From Mucilaginibacter sp. CSA2-8R (GTDB lineage Bacteria > Bacteroidota > Bacteroidia > Sphingobacteriales > Sphingobacteriaceae), in contig NZ_CP152389.1 in the NCBI RefSeq assembly GCF_038806765.1, positions 4,402,001-4,466,000 of the forward strand: a stretch of 64,000 bases of DNA. The letters are read 5' to 3'. The translations under genes were made by a program, and so were the position numbers. Below, one piece after another: positions 1 through 8,499 of the stretch. The first letter of the stretch is position 1. Each line of letters starts with the position of its first letter. The notes beneath the pieces were generated by a model. The model was not told the DNA's origin and searched no databases. It saw only the letters and a list, made by a program, of their open reading frames with translations.

Positions 1-72
1 GGAATACCGAGAGCAGGATGCTATCAATCCAACCACCAGGATGGTAAGGCTATATATAATCAACTTTTTCAT
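1..72 (-). CDS. Lipoprotein, N-terminal fragment cut by window edge
   Basis: Reading leftwards from an ATG at 70-72 the frame stays open to base 1 and gives 24 residues: a charged start (MKK), a hydrophobic stretch and a lipobox ending IASC. This is a type II signal peptide, so the product should be lipidated on Cys20 and sit at the cell envelope. Nothing of the mature domain is present, so no function can be given. It lies downstream of nadE on the same strand, separated by 195 bases with a hairpin, so it probably has its own promoter, although I found no clean TAnnTTTG element ahead of it. Confidence 0.65.
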   Translation of the reverse strand, partial: MKKLIIYSLTILVVGLIASCSRYS

Positions 73-181
73 AAACACCAATTTTAAACAGTGATTATAT
101 AAGTAACGCAAATAGCAAATTGTTTATGTAAAAAATGCTGTAACAACCACATTCTAACCGTTTTCTAATTCTTAAATAGCG

Positions 182-214
182 TAAGCCCCAGCGATGTGAA
201 ACGGCCGGGGCTTA
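182..214 (-). terminator. Possible terminator of nadE
   Basis: TAAGCCCC at 182-189 is complementary to GGGGCTTA at 207-214, with a 17-base loop. It lies just after the nadE stop codon on the leftward strand. No T run follows the stem, so it may be a weak terminator or a 3'-end stabilising hairpin. Confidence 0.45.
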
Positions 215-267
215 TCTGTATATTAAATATTAAAAAAATGGTCAGCTGTGGTTTCGTCAGCCGTACA

Positions 268-1923
268 TCATGACAAATATTTACCCACAATCGGCATGCG
301 CCTACCCATGCCAAATGCTTTAGGCGAAACACGTAAAATAGGCGGCGTTTGGTAGCGTTTATGCTCAGCGGTATTTACCAGTTTAATTACGCGTCGCACT
401 GTTGCCTCATCGTAGCCTAACTGAATAATTTCGGCAGACGATAAGCGATATTCAATATATTCTACCAAAATGGTATCCAAAGTGTCGTAATCTGGTAACG
501 AGTCAGAATCTTTCTGATCAGGACGTAATTCTGCAGATGGTGGTTTGCTGATGGTATTTTCAGGTATAACCTCCCGGTCGCGGTTTATGTAACGTGCCAA
601 TTGATAGACCTGCGTTTTATAAACATCACCCAATACGGATATACCGCCGCACATATCGCCGTAGAGCGTACCGTAGCCTACGGCAGCCTCACTTTTGTTG
701 CTGGTATTTAGTAAGATGTAACCAAATTTATTACACATGGCCATCAACAGCACCGCCCGGCTACGGGCCTGCAGGTTTTCTTCGGCAATATTAAAAGGTA
801 GGCCTTGAAATTGCGGGTGTAGTGCTTCTTCAAACGCATCGGTGATGCCTTTAATCGCAATAGTTTCTGATTTACAACCTAGGTTTTTTACTAATGCTTC
901 TGCATCAGACACTGAATGCCCAGTAGAGAATTTGGATGGCAATAACACACCCATCACATTTTCGGCCCCCAAAGCATCTACGGCCAAGGCTGCTACTATG
1001 GCCGAGTCGATACCGCCGGATAAACCTAAAGTGGCCTTACTGAATCCTGACTTTTTAAAATAATCGCGGATACCTAAAATCAAGCCCTCATAAATCTGCT
1101 CAATATCGCTTTGGCGCTGCTCTTTTAGTGTAACCGGCTGGTTGGGCGTGATCGATGCATCATCATTTAACGTATAATACGCCAAAGCCTCTTTAAAATA
1201 AGGCATTTCGTCTACCAACTTGCCGGTGTTATCAAACACCAGCGAGCCGCCATCAAATATAATTTCGGTTTGGGCACCCACGTGGTTTACATATAACAAG
1301 GGCAGCTTGTAGTGTTTAGCATTATCGCCTAATATTTGTATCCGCTCTTCGTCATGGTTGTAGGCAAACGGCGAAGCGGCTATATTAATCATCACCTCTG
1401 GCTGCTGCTTAATCAGCTCATCCATCGGCCGTGTTATGTATAACGGATTTTCAATAGTGTTCCATAGGTCCTCACAAATAGTGAGTGCAATACGGCGGCC
1501 TTTATATTCTACACAAGCAAATTGAGTTTCGGGCTCAAAGTACCGGTACTCATCAAACACATCGTAATTTGGCAACAAAGCCTTGTTTACTACCTGTAAT
1601 ACCTTACCATCAGCTATAAAGTAAGCTGAGTTATGCAAGTCTTTTCCACCTTTGCTTTTGTGTTTATTAGGTGCAGGTATACCAATAATGCAGGCTATAT
1701 CGGTACAAACGGCAGCAATTTGCTGTGCCGACTGTTCGCACAGGCCAATAAACTCTTTAAATTCTAAAAAGTCGCGGGCCGGGTAGCCACTTATACATAA
1801 TTCGGCAAACACCACTAAGTCGGCTCCGTTGCTGCGTGCCGTATTAATACTGTCTATAATTTTTGCTGTATTAGATTCGAAGTTACCAATATGGTAATTA
1901 AGCTGTGCCAGCGCTATTTTCAT
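268..1923 (-). CDS. nadE: Glutamine-dependent NAD+ synthetase
   Basis: Cytoplasmic enzyme making NAD+ from deamido-NAD+, ATP and glutamine, the last step of NAD synthesis. The 551-residue protein has the two-domain plan of the glutamine-using form. The N-terminal nitrilase-type glutaminase (about 1-260) shows the Glu41, Lys114, Cys150 triad (Cys in TICEDLW). The C-terminal synthetase carries the ATP pyrophosphatase loop SGGIDS at 302-307. Both parts are complete. The gene is divergent from gldB, a pairing often seen in Bacteroidota genomes. The start at 1921-1923 opens directly on a conserved-looking glutaminase N-terminus (MKIALAQLNY). Confidence 0.95.
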   Translation of the reverse strand: MKIALAQLNYHIGNFESNTAKIIDSINTARSNGADLVVFAELCISGYPARDFLEFKEFIGLCEQSAQQIAAVCTDIACIIGIPAPNKHKSKGGKDLHNSAYFIADGKVLQVVNKALLPNYDVFDEYRYFEPETQFACVEYKGRRIALTICEDLWNTIENPLYITRPMDELIKQQPEVMINIAASPFAYNHDEERIQILGDNAKHYKLPLLYVNHVGAQTEIIFDGGSLVFDNTGKLVDEMPYFKEALAYYTLNDDASITPNQPVTLKEQRQSDIEQIYEGLILGIRDYFKKSGFSKATLGLSGGIDSAIVAALAVDALGAENVMGVLLPSKFSTGHSVSDAEALVKNLGCKSETIAIKGITDAFEEALHPQFQGLPFNIAEENLQARSRAVLLMAMCNKFGYILLNTSNKSEAAVGYGTLYGDMCGGISVLGDVYKTQVYQLARYINRDREVIPENTISKPPSAELRPDQKDSDSLPDYDTLDTILVEYIEYRLSSAEIIQLGYDEATVRRVIKLVNTAEHKRYQTPPILRVSPKAFGMGRRMPIVGKYLS

Positions 1924-1973
1924 AGTTATAATGATTAGAAGTTTTGTAACTAATTATTGCAACCCAAAAACAA

Positions 1974-1981
1974 TATTTTTG
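1974..1981 (+). promoter_or_regulatory. Candidate -7 element for gldB
   Basis: TATTTTTG matches the Bacteroidota -7 consensus TAnnTTTG. It lies 12 bases before the ATG at 1994, and a purine-rich GAAGG follows at 1984-1988. No TTG was found at the usual distance upstream. If real, it rules out the longer gldB start at 1931. Confidence 0.3.
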
Positions 1982-1993
1982 TTGAAGGTATAT

Positions 1994-3034
1994 ATGACGA
2001 GACTCTACGCAAGCAAAGTAAAACATTTTTGTGCGCTTTTTTTAACGGTAATGCTGGCTGCATCCTGCCGGCAGGATAAAAAAGATATTGACCTAAGCAA
2101 CATCAAGCTCGAAGTACATATTGAGCGCTTTGATCATGACTTTGACCAACTGCGAACGCAGCCCATGCAAAATAAAGCAACAACACTACAGCATAAATAT
2201 GGCGCCTTTTATACCGATTTTGTAGAACATATTATCGAAGCCGGATCGGTAAAGGATACAGCCTACTTTACCAACGTCCGGAGCATACTCAGCAGCAAAC
2301 CCTACCAGGATCTGAAACACGAGGTTGATTCAGTTTTTCCTGACCTTAACAACCAGGAGAAGGATTTAACGGATGCCTTTAAGCGGGCAAAATACTATTT
2401 CCCTAAACAGCAACTGCCTAAAGTATATGCGTACCTGTCGGGCTTCCAGGTACAAACCAGTGTGGGCAACGGTTACTTCGGCGTAGGCCTGGATATGTTT
2501 TTAGGTGCTAAATCTAAATTTTACCCGGCGCTTATCAATACCTATCCGCAATATTTATCCCGACGTTTTACACCCGACAATATGGTACCGCGTATTATAG
2601 AAGGTATTATACGTGAAGACACTGCGCCGGAGAGTGATGAAAAATCGTTATTAGAAAAAATGATTTATGAAGGTAAAGTGATGTGCCTGATGGACCGCTT
2701 GCTGCCCCATGTGCCCGACAGCACTAAAATTGGATACACCACCCGGCAGATGGAATGGTGCCAGGCCTTTGAAGGAAATATTTGGGGATATTTTTTAAAT
2801 GAAAGCCTGCTTTACGAAACAGACTACCCCAAAATTCAAAAGTATTTTAACGAAGCTCCATTTACCCCAGGTTTAGGCGAACGCAGCGAATCTGCACCTA
2901 AACTGGCGGTTTGGACAGGCTGGCAGATTGTACGCCAATACTTAATAAAACATCCTGACGTTAGTCCGGCCCAATTATTAGCCATCAAGGATGCACAGCT
3001 AATTTTAAATGAGGCTGCCTATCATCCTAAATAG
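1994..3034 (+). CDS. gldB: Gliding motility lipoprotein GldB
   Basis: Lipoprotein needed for gliding in Flavobacterium; its biochemical role is unknown. The 346-residue product begins with a signal peptide whose lipobox LAASC places the lipidated residue at Cys25, and the mature part starts with an acidic segment then HIERFDHDF, as expected for the family. An in-frame ATG at 1931 would add 21 residues ahead of the signal peptide. I prefer 1994 because it gives a normal signal peptide, has GAAGG in front and lies after a candidate -7 element. The position next to nadE fits GldB, which is otherwise weakly conserved. Confidence 0.85.
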   Translation: MTRLYASKVKHFCALFLTVMLAASCRQDKKDIDLSNIKLEVHIERFDHDFDQLRTQPMQNKATTLQHKYGAFYTDFVEHIIEAGSVKDTAYFTNVRSILSSKPYQDLKHEVDSVFPDLNNQEKDLTDAFKRAKYYFPKQQLPKVYAYLSGFQVQTSVGNGYFGVGLDMFLGAKSKFYPALINTYPQYLSRRFTPDNMVPRIIEGIIREDTAPESDEKSLLEKMIYEGKVMCLMDRLLPHVPDSTKIGYTTRQMEWCQAFEGNIWGYFLNESLLYETDYPKIQKYFNEAPFTPGLGERSESAPKLAVWTGWQIVRQYLIKHPDVSPAQLLAIKDAQLILNEAAYHPK

Positions 3035-3053
3035 CGCTTACTAATTGAACCAA

Positions 3054-3093
3054 ATGCAAAAAGGCCTCTGAAACTTCAGAAGCCTTTTTGCAT
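3054..3093. terminator. Bidirectional terminator between convergent genes
   Basis: A 19-base arm starting ATGCAAAAAGGC at 3054 pairs with the arm ending GCCTTTTTGCAT at 3093, with one mismatch and a very short loop. A and T runs flank it on both sides, so it can end gldB from the left and the small gene at 3118-3321 from the right. Confidence 0.85.
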
Positions 3094-3117
3094 TTTTATA
3101 TGTGTTTATCGAATTAA

Positions 3118-3321
3118 CTACGATTTTAAGATAGCAAACACGCCTTTTAATGCAACCAGAATACCAATAATTAAAATAATATTAGATACGCTGGTGAAGA
3201 TAAATCCGTGACCAAAGATCTCATCCAAAAAACGAAAGAACACACCTGCTGTGCCAAGAAGAACAGCAGCAGTGATAATTACATATATATTTACTGAATT
3301 TGCTTTTTGCATTGAGTCCAT
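3118..3321 (-). CDS. Small two-span membrane protein, unknown function
   Basis: A 67-residue protein I do not recognise. It has two hydrophobic segments (about 11-30 and 42-64) joined by a short loop containing FRFLDEIFGHGF, and a basic C-terminus. It is likely real: a TAnnTTTG element sits about 23 bases upstream, a strong terminator follows its stop codon, and no larger gene overlaps it. It could be a single transcription unit or be read together with the lipoprotein gene upstream. Nothing in the sequence points to a partner or substrate. Confidence 0.7.
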   Translation of the reverse strand: MDSMQKANSVNIYVIITAAVLLGTAGVFFRFLDEIFGHGFIFTSVSNIILIIGILVALKGVFAILKS

Positions 3322-3344
3322 AGTGATTCCAAATTTTGTTGCCG

Positions 3345-3352
3345 CAAAAATA
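3345..3352 (-). promoter_or_regulatory. Candidate -7 element for the small membrane protein gene
   Basis: CAAAAATA on the + strand is TATTTTTG on the leftward strand, matching TAnnTTTG. A start near 3340 would give a leader of about 20 bases. No convincing -33 TTG is present. Confidence 0.3.
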
Positions 3353-3390
3353 TAAATGTTTAACTAATAACCGGCATGAGCTTTCAATTT

Positions 3391-4257
3391 TTAAATAGAT
3401 TTTACTGCGGTTATTAATTTAACTTTGTAATACTTTAATAAAAGCCATACCACCGCTCCCAATAACAGTAAAACCCACAGGTTACTGATTCCAATAATAA
3501 AATCGGCAAAAATTGACCAACCATTGCTTAACGCAAAAGCCATGCGCTGCAAAAAAGGAATCTGATAAACCGTAGGGTCATCGTTGGCAATATGTTCGAT
3601 ACTTACGGTGTTGTTTTGAGTTAAAGCTAAATCAACTACGCTATATAGGATGGCGTGGTTAATGCGCACATTGTTCACTTTCTCGTTAGCCAGATCATCG
3701 TTTACGCTCAATACAGATGTTGGATCTTTAAACTTAACTTTACCTGCCTTTTGTTGGTCGGCCAAATCCTTACGGTTATTTTGGTATAGTTGAAATGTAA
3801 GATAATCAAACGTTTTATCTTCAATGTCCATTCGCCTTACATTTACGTGCAGGCTCAATTTGCTTACATCGCTCATAAACTGGTTTAATGCTGCAGGCGG
3901 CACTTTCACCGTCATGGCAGCCGTAGTATGATAAACGGTTACACGCTGCAACGAATCTCCGCTTAGCTTCATATCCTCACTTCTTAATTCCTCTGATTGT
4001 AAATGATGATTCATCACCATACCGTGGTAATTTACTGTAGTGAGTCGTACAATCTCTTCGCTTACCTTGGCCGCATCTTTTACCTTCATATCTACTTGAG
4101 CAGTTTTGACTAATTTTGCTCCCATTGAGTCTAACGAAACTGTATTCGCAGAATCAGCCGTCTGCTTGTTTAACTCCGACTCATAACTACCACGGCCTTT
4201 ACAAGCTGCAAAAAGGCAAAGCACGGCCAGGAGCAGCAATAAGTTACTCATTTTCAT
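3391..4257 (-). CDS. DUF4349-type lipoprotein with C-terminal membrane anchor
   Basis: A 288-residue envelope protein. A type II signal peptide ends in FAAC (Cys19). The middle region has the pattern of DUF4349: a segment near KLVKTAQVDMKV, a glycine-containing turn, a segment like MTVKVPPAALNQFMSDVSKL, then a part describing pairs such as VRRMDIEDKTFDYL. One transmembrane helix lies near 252-275, followed by a basic tail. The family has no agreed function. The gene stands apart from the ATP synthase operon, with that operon's terminator between them. The family call is from pattern memory and is less sure than the topology. Confidence 0.7.
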   Translation of the reverse strand: MKMSNLLLLLAVLCLFAACKGRGSYESELNKQTADSANTVSLDSMGAKLVKTAQVDMKVKDAAKVSEEIVRLTTVNYHGMVMNHHLQSEELRSEDMKLSGDSLQRVTVYHTTAAMTVKVPPAALNQFMSDVSKLSLHVNVRRMDIEDKTFDYLTFQLYQNNRKDLADQQKAGKVKFKDPTSVLSVNDDLANEKVNNVRINHAILYSVVDLALTQNNTVSIEHIANDDPTVYQIPFLQRMAFALSNGWSIFADFIIGISNLWVLLLLGAVVWLLLKYYKVKLITAVKSI

Positions 4258-4389
4258 AACATTAAAGTTTAAAGGTTTTATTATTGATACCGCGGCAGGC
4301 TTAAAAGTAACCTTGCCGATCCCATTGTACCAAACTTGTTACATACCAGAAAACAAGCGAAGCAGCGCATCAAACGGCCGCCAAACAAA

Positions 4390-4413
4390 AAAGCCGGACG
4401 AGCGTCCGGCTTT
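4390..4413 (-). terminator. Terminator of the ATP synthase operon
   Basis: AAAGCCGGACG at 4390-4400 and CGTCCGGCTTT at 4403-4413 form a perfect 11-pair stem with a two-base loop. On the leftward strand it is followed by a T-rich run, as expected of an intrinsic terminator 24 bases after the atpG stop codon. Confidence 0.85.
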
Positions 4414-4436
4414 AATCAATATATTCAAGTTTATAA

Positions 4437-5327
4437 TTATCCGTTTGATAAGGCTGCTGCACCGCTTACAATTTCGGTAAGCTCGGTAGTAATAGCTGCC
4501 TGACGTGCCTGGTTATATGACAACTTTAACGCTTTCAATAACTCGCCTGCGTTTTCAGTTGCTTTATCCATCGCTGTCATCCTTGCACCGTGTTCTGATG
4601 CATTAGAATCCAACACTGCACGGTACAATTGAATTTTGATATTTTTAGGTATCAGCTGTTCAACAATATCTTTTTGCGATGGCTCTAAAATATAATCCAC
4701 CTGCTCAGATGCCGAAGCTTTAGTTTGCTCGCCTTCTGCTTTAGGTACAGGCAGTAATTGCTCAGTTACCAACATCTGCATGGCAGCATTTTTAAAGTGA
4801 TTATACACAATCTCAACACGGTCATAATCACCGTTGATAAAACCCTGCATAATACTTTCGGTAATCTTAGATACATTGATAAAGTTTAAATCATTATAAA
4901 CTTCATTGTTATCTCCGATTACGTTGTATTTACGCTTAACGAAGTAATCTTGAGCTTTGCGGCCAATAGCAACCACCGATACGTTACCGGCAGCAAACTG
5001 GTCACTGTACTTGTCAGCAATCAGGCTGTTTGCCATTTTAATAGCATTGGTATTGAAAGCACCCGCCAAACCCCTGTTTGATGATACTACCACAATCAGC
5101 ACACGTACCGGTTCACGCTCCTGCAAAAATGGAGAAGCGCCGTCTTCAATACTGGCAGATAAGTTAGCCAGCATTTCTTTCAACTTGGTAGCATACGGGC
5201 GCAACTGTACGATAGCATTGGTAGCTCTTTTCAGCTTGGCTGCCGAAACCATCTTCATGGCTTTGGTGATCTGCTGTGTTGAGTTTACAGATGCAATACG
5301 GTTTCTTACTTCTTTTAAATTAGCCAT
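4437..5327 (-). CDS. atpG: F1F0 ATP synthase gamma subunit
   Basis: Central rotor stalk of F1, turning inside the alpha3beta3 ring and linking it to the c ring. The 296-residue protein has the conserved N-terminal helix (LKEVRNRIASVNSTQQITKA) and the C-terminal helix containing MTAMDKATENA, the parts that form the coiled coil of the shaft. Length is normal for bacterial gamma. It is the last gene of the operon, after atpA, with a 106-base spacer that holds a palindromic repeat element. A terminator follows. The middle of the protein (about 195-215) is a low-conservation surface insert. Confidence 0.97.
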   Translation of the reverse strand: MANLKEVRNRIASVNSTQQITKAMKMVSAAKLKRATNAIVQLRPYATKLKEMLANLSASIEDGASPFLQEREPVRVLIVVVSSNRGLAGAFNTNAIKMANSLIADKYSDQFAAGNVSVVAIGRKAQDYFVKRKYNVIGDNNEVYNDLNFINVSKITESIMQGFINGDYDRVEIVYNHFKNAAMQMLVTEQLLPVPKAEGEQTKASASEQVDYILEPSQKDIVEQLIPKNIKIQLYRAVLDSNASEHGARMTAMDKATENAGELLKALKLSYNQARQAAITTELTEIVSGAAALSNG

Positions 5328-5340
5328 TCGTTATTTGTAT

Positions 5341-5429
5341 CAAGTATCGAGTATCAAGTATCATGTACTTCAGACCTTGCTGTCTTGGTATATGATACTT
5401 GTTACTTAATACTAAGTACTTAGTACTAA
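5341..5429. repeat. Palindromic repeat element between atpA and atpG
   Basis: CAAGTATCAT at 5355-5364 is repeated inverted as ATGATACTTG at 5392-5401. The bases between also pair in part (AGAC with GTCT), giving a hairpin of about 47 bases. The left flank carries direct copies of AGTATC and the right flank two overlapping palindromes around AGTACT (5414-5429). It fills most of the atpA-atpG spacer. Its form resembles a dispersed REP-like element, but copy number cannot be judged here. Confidence 0.6.
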
Positions 5430-5433
5430 AATA

Positions 5434-7008
5434 TTAATATTTTCCAGTAAGCTCTTTGGCTACTTTTTCAAGTACACCAGTCAGCTGGTCGTCAAATTTA
5501 CCTGCTTTAAGGGCGGCAAGCACTTCAGGGTGGCGCAACTCTAACTGGCTGGTGAACTCACTTTCAAACTCTCTTACTTTATTAATCGGCACATTACGCA
5601 TCAGGTTTTTAGTACCGATGTAAATGATAGCCACTTGCTTTTCAACAGATACCGGAGAGTACTGACCCTGTTTAAGGATCTCTACGTTACGGGCACCTTT
5701 ATCAATTACATTTTTAGTCGATGCGTCCAGATCCGAACCAAATTTAGAGAAAGCCTCTAACTCGCGATACTGAGCCTGATCAAGCTTTAAGGTACCGGCA
5801 ACTTTTTTCATCGATTTGATTTGCGCATTACCACCTACACGGGATACTGAAATACCTACGTTAATAGCCGGACGAACACCCGCGTTAAACAGGTTAGATT
5901 CCAGGAATATCTGACCGTCTGTAATAGAAATTACGTTAGTCGGGATGTAAGCAGAAACGTCACCAGCCTGAGTTTCGATGATTGGTAAGGCTGTTAACGA
6001 GCCACCACCTTTTACCAATGGTCTGATAGACTCCGGCAAATCGTTCATCTGTGCAGCAATCTCATCATTAGCGTTGATTTTAGCGGCACGTTCCAGTAAA
6101 CGGCTGTGCAGATAAAATACGTCACCAGGATAAGCCTCACGGCCCGGTGGGCGACGCAGTAACAAAGATACTTCACGGTAAGCTACCGCTTGTTTTGACA
6201 AATCATCATAGATGATTAATGCCGGACGACCGGTATCACGGAAGAACTCGCCGATAGCAGCACCCGCAAATGGCGCAAAGAACTGCATTGGCGCAGGATC
6301 TGATGCGTTAGCAGCTACTACAATTGAGTAAGCCATAGCACCATTCTCTTCTAACGTACGAACAATGTTAGCTACGGTAGAAGCTTTCTGGCCACAGGCA
6401 ACATATATACAGATAACCGGCTGGCCGGCTTCATAAAATTCTTTCTGGTTGATAATAGTATCAATACAAACCGCAGTTTTACCAACCTGACGGTCACCAA
6501 TAACCAACTCACGCTGGCCACGACCAATCGGAATCATCGCATCGATAGCTTTGATACCAGTTTGTAGAGGCTCAGTTACCGGCTGACGGTAGATTACACC
6601 CGGAGCTTTACGCTCTAAAGGCATATCATAAGTAGGACCAGTGATCGGGCCTTTACCATCAATGGGCTCACCCAAAGTATTAACCACACGACCTAACATA
6701 CCTTCACCTGCTTTTAACGAAGCAATTTTGTTGGTACGTTTAATGGTATCACCTTCTTTTACCATGTCATACTGACCCAGTAACACGATACCAACGTTGT
6801 CTTCTTCAAGGTTAAGTACGATACCCTGTAAGCCGTTTTCAAATTCAACTAACTCACCGTATTGTACTTTTGTTAAGCCATAAACGCGGGCAATACCGTC
6901 ACCTACCTGAAGCACGGTACCCACTTCTTCTAATTCAGATTCTGACTTAAAGCCCGACAACTGCTGACGCAGGATGGCCGATACTTCGTCTGGTCTAACC
7001 TCTACCAT
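5434..7008 (-). CDS. atpA: F1F0 ATP synthase alpha subunit
   Basis: Forms the alpha3beta3 catalytic head with beta subunits; alpha carries the non-catalytic nucleotide sites and supplies the arginine finger. The 524-residue protein has an N-terminal beta-barrel domain, the P-loop GDRQVGKT at 171-178, the conserved segment ALIIYDDLSKQAVAYREVSL and the VGGNAQIKSMKKVAGTLKLD region near the C-terminal helical domain. Complete and of normal length. The beta subunit gene is not next to it, as is usual in Bacteroidota, where atpD and atpC lie at another locus. Confidence 0.98.
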   Translation of the reverse strand: MVEVRPDEVSAILRQQLSGFKSESELEEVGTVLQVGDGIARVYGLTKVQYGELVEFENGLQGIVLNLEEDNVGIVLLGQYDMVKEGDTIKRTNKIASLKAGEGMLGRVVNTLGEPIDGKGPITGPTYDMPLERKAPGVIYRQPVTEPLQTGIKAIDAMIPIGRGQRELVIGDRQVGKTAVCIDTIINQKEFYEAGQPVICIYVACGQKASTVANIVRTLEENGAMAYSIVVAANASDPAPMQFFAPFAGAAIGEFFRDTGRPALIIYDDLSKQAVAYREVSLLLRRPPGREAYPGDVFYLHSRLLERAAKINANDEIAAQMNDLPESIRPLVKGGGSLTALPIIETQAGDVSAYIPTNVISITDGQIFLESNLFNAGVRPAINVGISVSRVGGNAQIKSMKKVAGTLKLDQAQYRELEAFSKFGSDLDASTKNVIDKGARNVEILKQGQYSPVSVEKQVAIIYIGTKNLMRNVPINKVREFESEFTSQLELRHPEVLAALKAGKFDDQLTGVLEKVAKELTGKY

Positions 7009-7046
7009 TTTAATTTTCTATTTTTAGTATAAGTGTCTATAAATTT

Positions 7047-7592
7047 TTAAACCACCTTTTGAGCAAATTCCTTTTTAAGTTTTTGCAAACTGGTGGATAC
7101 TGATGTGTCTATCTGCCTGTCGCCTACGTTTAAAACAAAGCCTCCAATCAGCGATGCATCAACTTTAGTTTGCAATTGCACATCATTACCGCCCAAACGT
7201 TTAACCTCGTTAATAATCACCTGCTTGTTAGCTTCAGACAATGGTGCAGCCGAAATTACACTGGCTTTAACAATGCCTTTCTTAATATCGTACTGGTTCA
7301 CAAATTCTTGTGCAGTGGGATATAATATGCCTGCACGGCTTTTATTTACCATGATTTTAAAAAAAGCTTCCGTGCTTGCACTCACTTTACCTCCAAAAAT
7401 TGCCTGTAGTACCTTTACTTTCCTATCATGCGAAACAATAGGGTTTTTTAATACTGCCTGCAATTCGGTGCTGGATTTTAAAGTTTGCACAAAAAATGCC
7501 ATATCCTCTTTAGTAGCCTCAAAGGTATTATTCTCCAAAGCTAAGTCAATCAGCGATTTGGCGTAACGGTATGCAACTGTTATTTCTGACAT
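7047..7592 (-). CDS. atpH: F1F0 ATP synthase delta subunit
   Basis: Peripheral stalk subunit that ties the top of F1 to the b dimer. The 181-residue protein starts with the alpha-helical domain (VAYRYAKSLIDLALE) and ends with the typical delta C-terminus, where GGFVLNVGDRQIDTSVS precedes a final helix rich in Lys and Leu. Length is normal. It lies between atpF and atpA in the usual operon order, with spacers of about 40 bases on each side. Confidence 0.95.
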   Translation of the reverse strand: MSEITVAYRYAKSLIDLALENNTFEATKEDMAFFVQTLKSSTELQAVLKNPIVSHDRKVKVLQAIFGGKVSASTEAFFKIMVNKSRAGILYPTAQEFVNQYDIKKGIVKASVISAAPLSEANKQVIINEVKRLGGNDVQLQTKVDASLIGGFVLNVGDRQIDTSVSTSLQKLKKEFAQKVV

Positions 7593-7632
7593 ATGGTTTG
7601 ATTGGTGATAGCTATAAAGCTAAGCACTAACT

Positions 7633-8142
7633 TTATTTTATCTTTACTTCTTTTAATAAATCGGCTACCAATTGGTCTTGTGCCTGTTGGTCGGCAAACT
7701 GCTTGCGTAAAATTTTCTCAGCAATCTCAACCGATAATGTAGCTACCTGATTTTTAACATCAGACATCGCTACTGCTTTTAAGCTGTTTATTTCTAAACG
7801 GGCATTTTCAATCATGCGTGCACCTTCAACGTTGGCGGCAGATTTAGCTTCGTTAATAATCTGATCTTTTAGCTGGCGGGCTTCGCGTAAAATCAAGTCA
7901 CGCTCGGCACGGGCTTCTTTTAATAACTGCTCATTTTCGTTAGTTAAACGAGCCATTTCTTCTTTAGCAGCTTCGGCTTTTAACAAAGCATCCTCTATTG
8001 AACGTTCACGCTCGCTAATAGCGGTCATGATGGGCGTCCAGGCAAATTTTGCCAATAAGATTAACAGAATAATAAAAGCTACCGCAGCCCAAACTACAAA
8101 GCCTAAATGATCATTTAATAAACCTTCGAATAATTGTTCCAT
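7633..8142 (-). CDS. atpF: F1F0 ATP synthase b subunit
   Basis: Membrane-anchored peripheral stalk subunit that works as a dimer and holds F1 static against the rotor. The 169-residue protein has one transmembrane helix near 14-34, then a long charged helix (about 40-150) with the Ala/Glu/Arg-rich pattern of the right-handed coiled coil, and a C-terminal part that binds delta. Only one b-type gene is present, so the stalk should be a homodimer. A strong hairpin (8188-8222) lies in the 104-base spacer between this gene and atpE. Confidence 0.95.
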   Translation of the reverse strand: MEQLFEGLLNDHLGFVVWAAVAFIILLILLAKFAWTPIMTAISERERSIEDALLKAEAAKEEMARLTNENEQLLKEARAERDLILREARQLKDQIINEAKSAANVEGARMIENARLEINSLKAVAMSDVKNQVATLSVEIAEKILRKQFADQQAQDQLVADLLKEVKIK

Positions 8143-8181
8143 TTATATTTTAAATAGCTAAACTAACACTCTTTAACTTTT

Positions 8182-8226
8182 AGTAAGAACCTTGCCTGCA
8201 GCCAACCGCTGCAAGCAAGGTTACTT
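8182..8226 (-). other. Stable intra-operon hairpin between atpE and atpF
   Basis: AACCTTGC (8188-8195) pairs with GCAAGGTT (8215-8222), and inside this TGCAGC (8197-8202) pairs with GCTGCA (8208-8213) around a five-base loop. One C/A mismatch separates the two stems. No T run follows in the direction of transcription, so it is not a normal terminator. Its position at the 3' end of atpE suggests mRNA processing or protection. Confidence 0.6.
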
Positions 8227-8246
8227 ATCTTTTGGGTTAGGTAAAT

Positions 8247-8453
8247 TTATTTACCTAACAGTGCAACTACTACACCGAACAGCGCAACACCCTCGATAAG
8301 GGCCGCAGCGATAATCATAGCAGTTTGAATTTTTGAAGAAGCTTCAGGCTGACGAGCAATACCTTCCATGGCTTTGCCACCTACCTGACCGATACCGATA
8401 CCTGCACCGATAACCGCTAAACCTGCACCTAATGCAGCAATACTTCCAGTCAT
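8247..8453 (-). CDS. atpE: F1F0 ATP synthase c subunit (proteolipid)
   Basis: Forms the membrane rotor ring. The 68-residue hairpin has two transmembrane helices joined by the polar loop ARQPE. The ion-binding carboxylate is Glu54 in helix 2 (ALIEGVAL). The glutamate is followed by Gly-Val rather than the Ser-Thr of sodium-type rings, and the helix 1 position that holds Gln in the Ilyobacter sodium ring is Ile here, so proton coupling is expected. It is followed by a stable hairpin before atpF, which may help set the high copy number of this subunit. Confidence 0.97.
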   Translation of the reverse strand: MTGSIAALGAGLAVIGAGIGIGQVGGKAMEGIARQPEASSKIQTAMIIAAALIEGVALFGVVVALLGK

Positions 8454-8499
8454 GTTTGTAAAAATTTAAAAGTTAAATATAGTGTATAATTATTTACGA

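Noticed and set aside
4957..5409. Rightward open frame of 150 codons across atpG
   Set aside because: It lies antisense to a fully conserved ATP synthase gene, has no recognisable domain and no start signal; it is a shadow of atpG codon use.
7093..7566. Rightward open frame of 157 codons across atpH
   Set aside because: Antisense to atpH with a composition set by that gene; no promoter or ribosome site.
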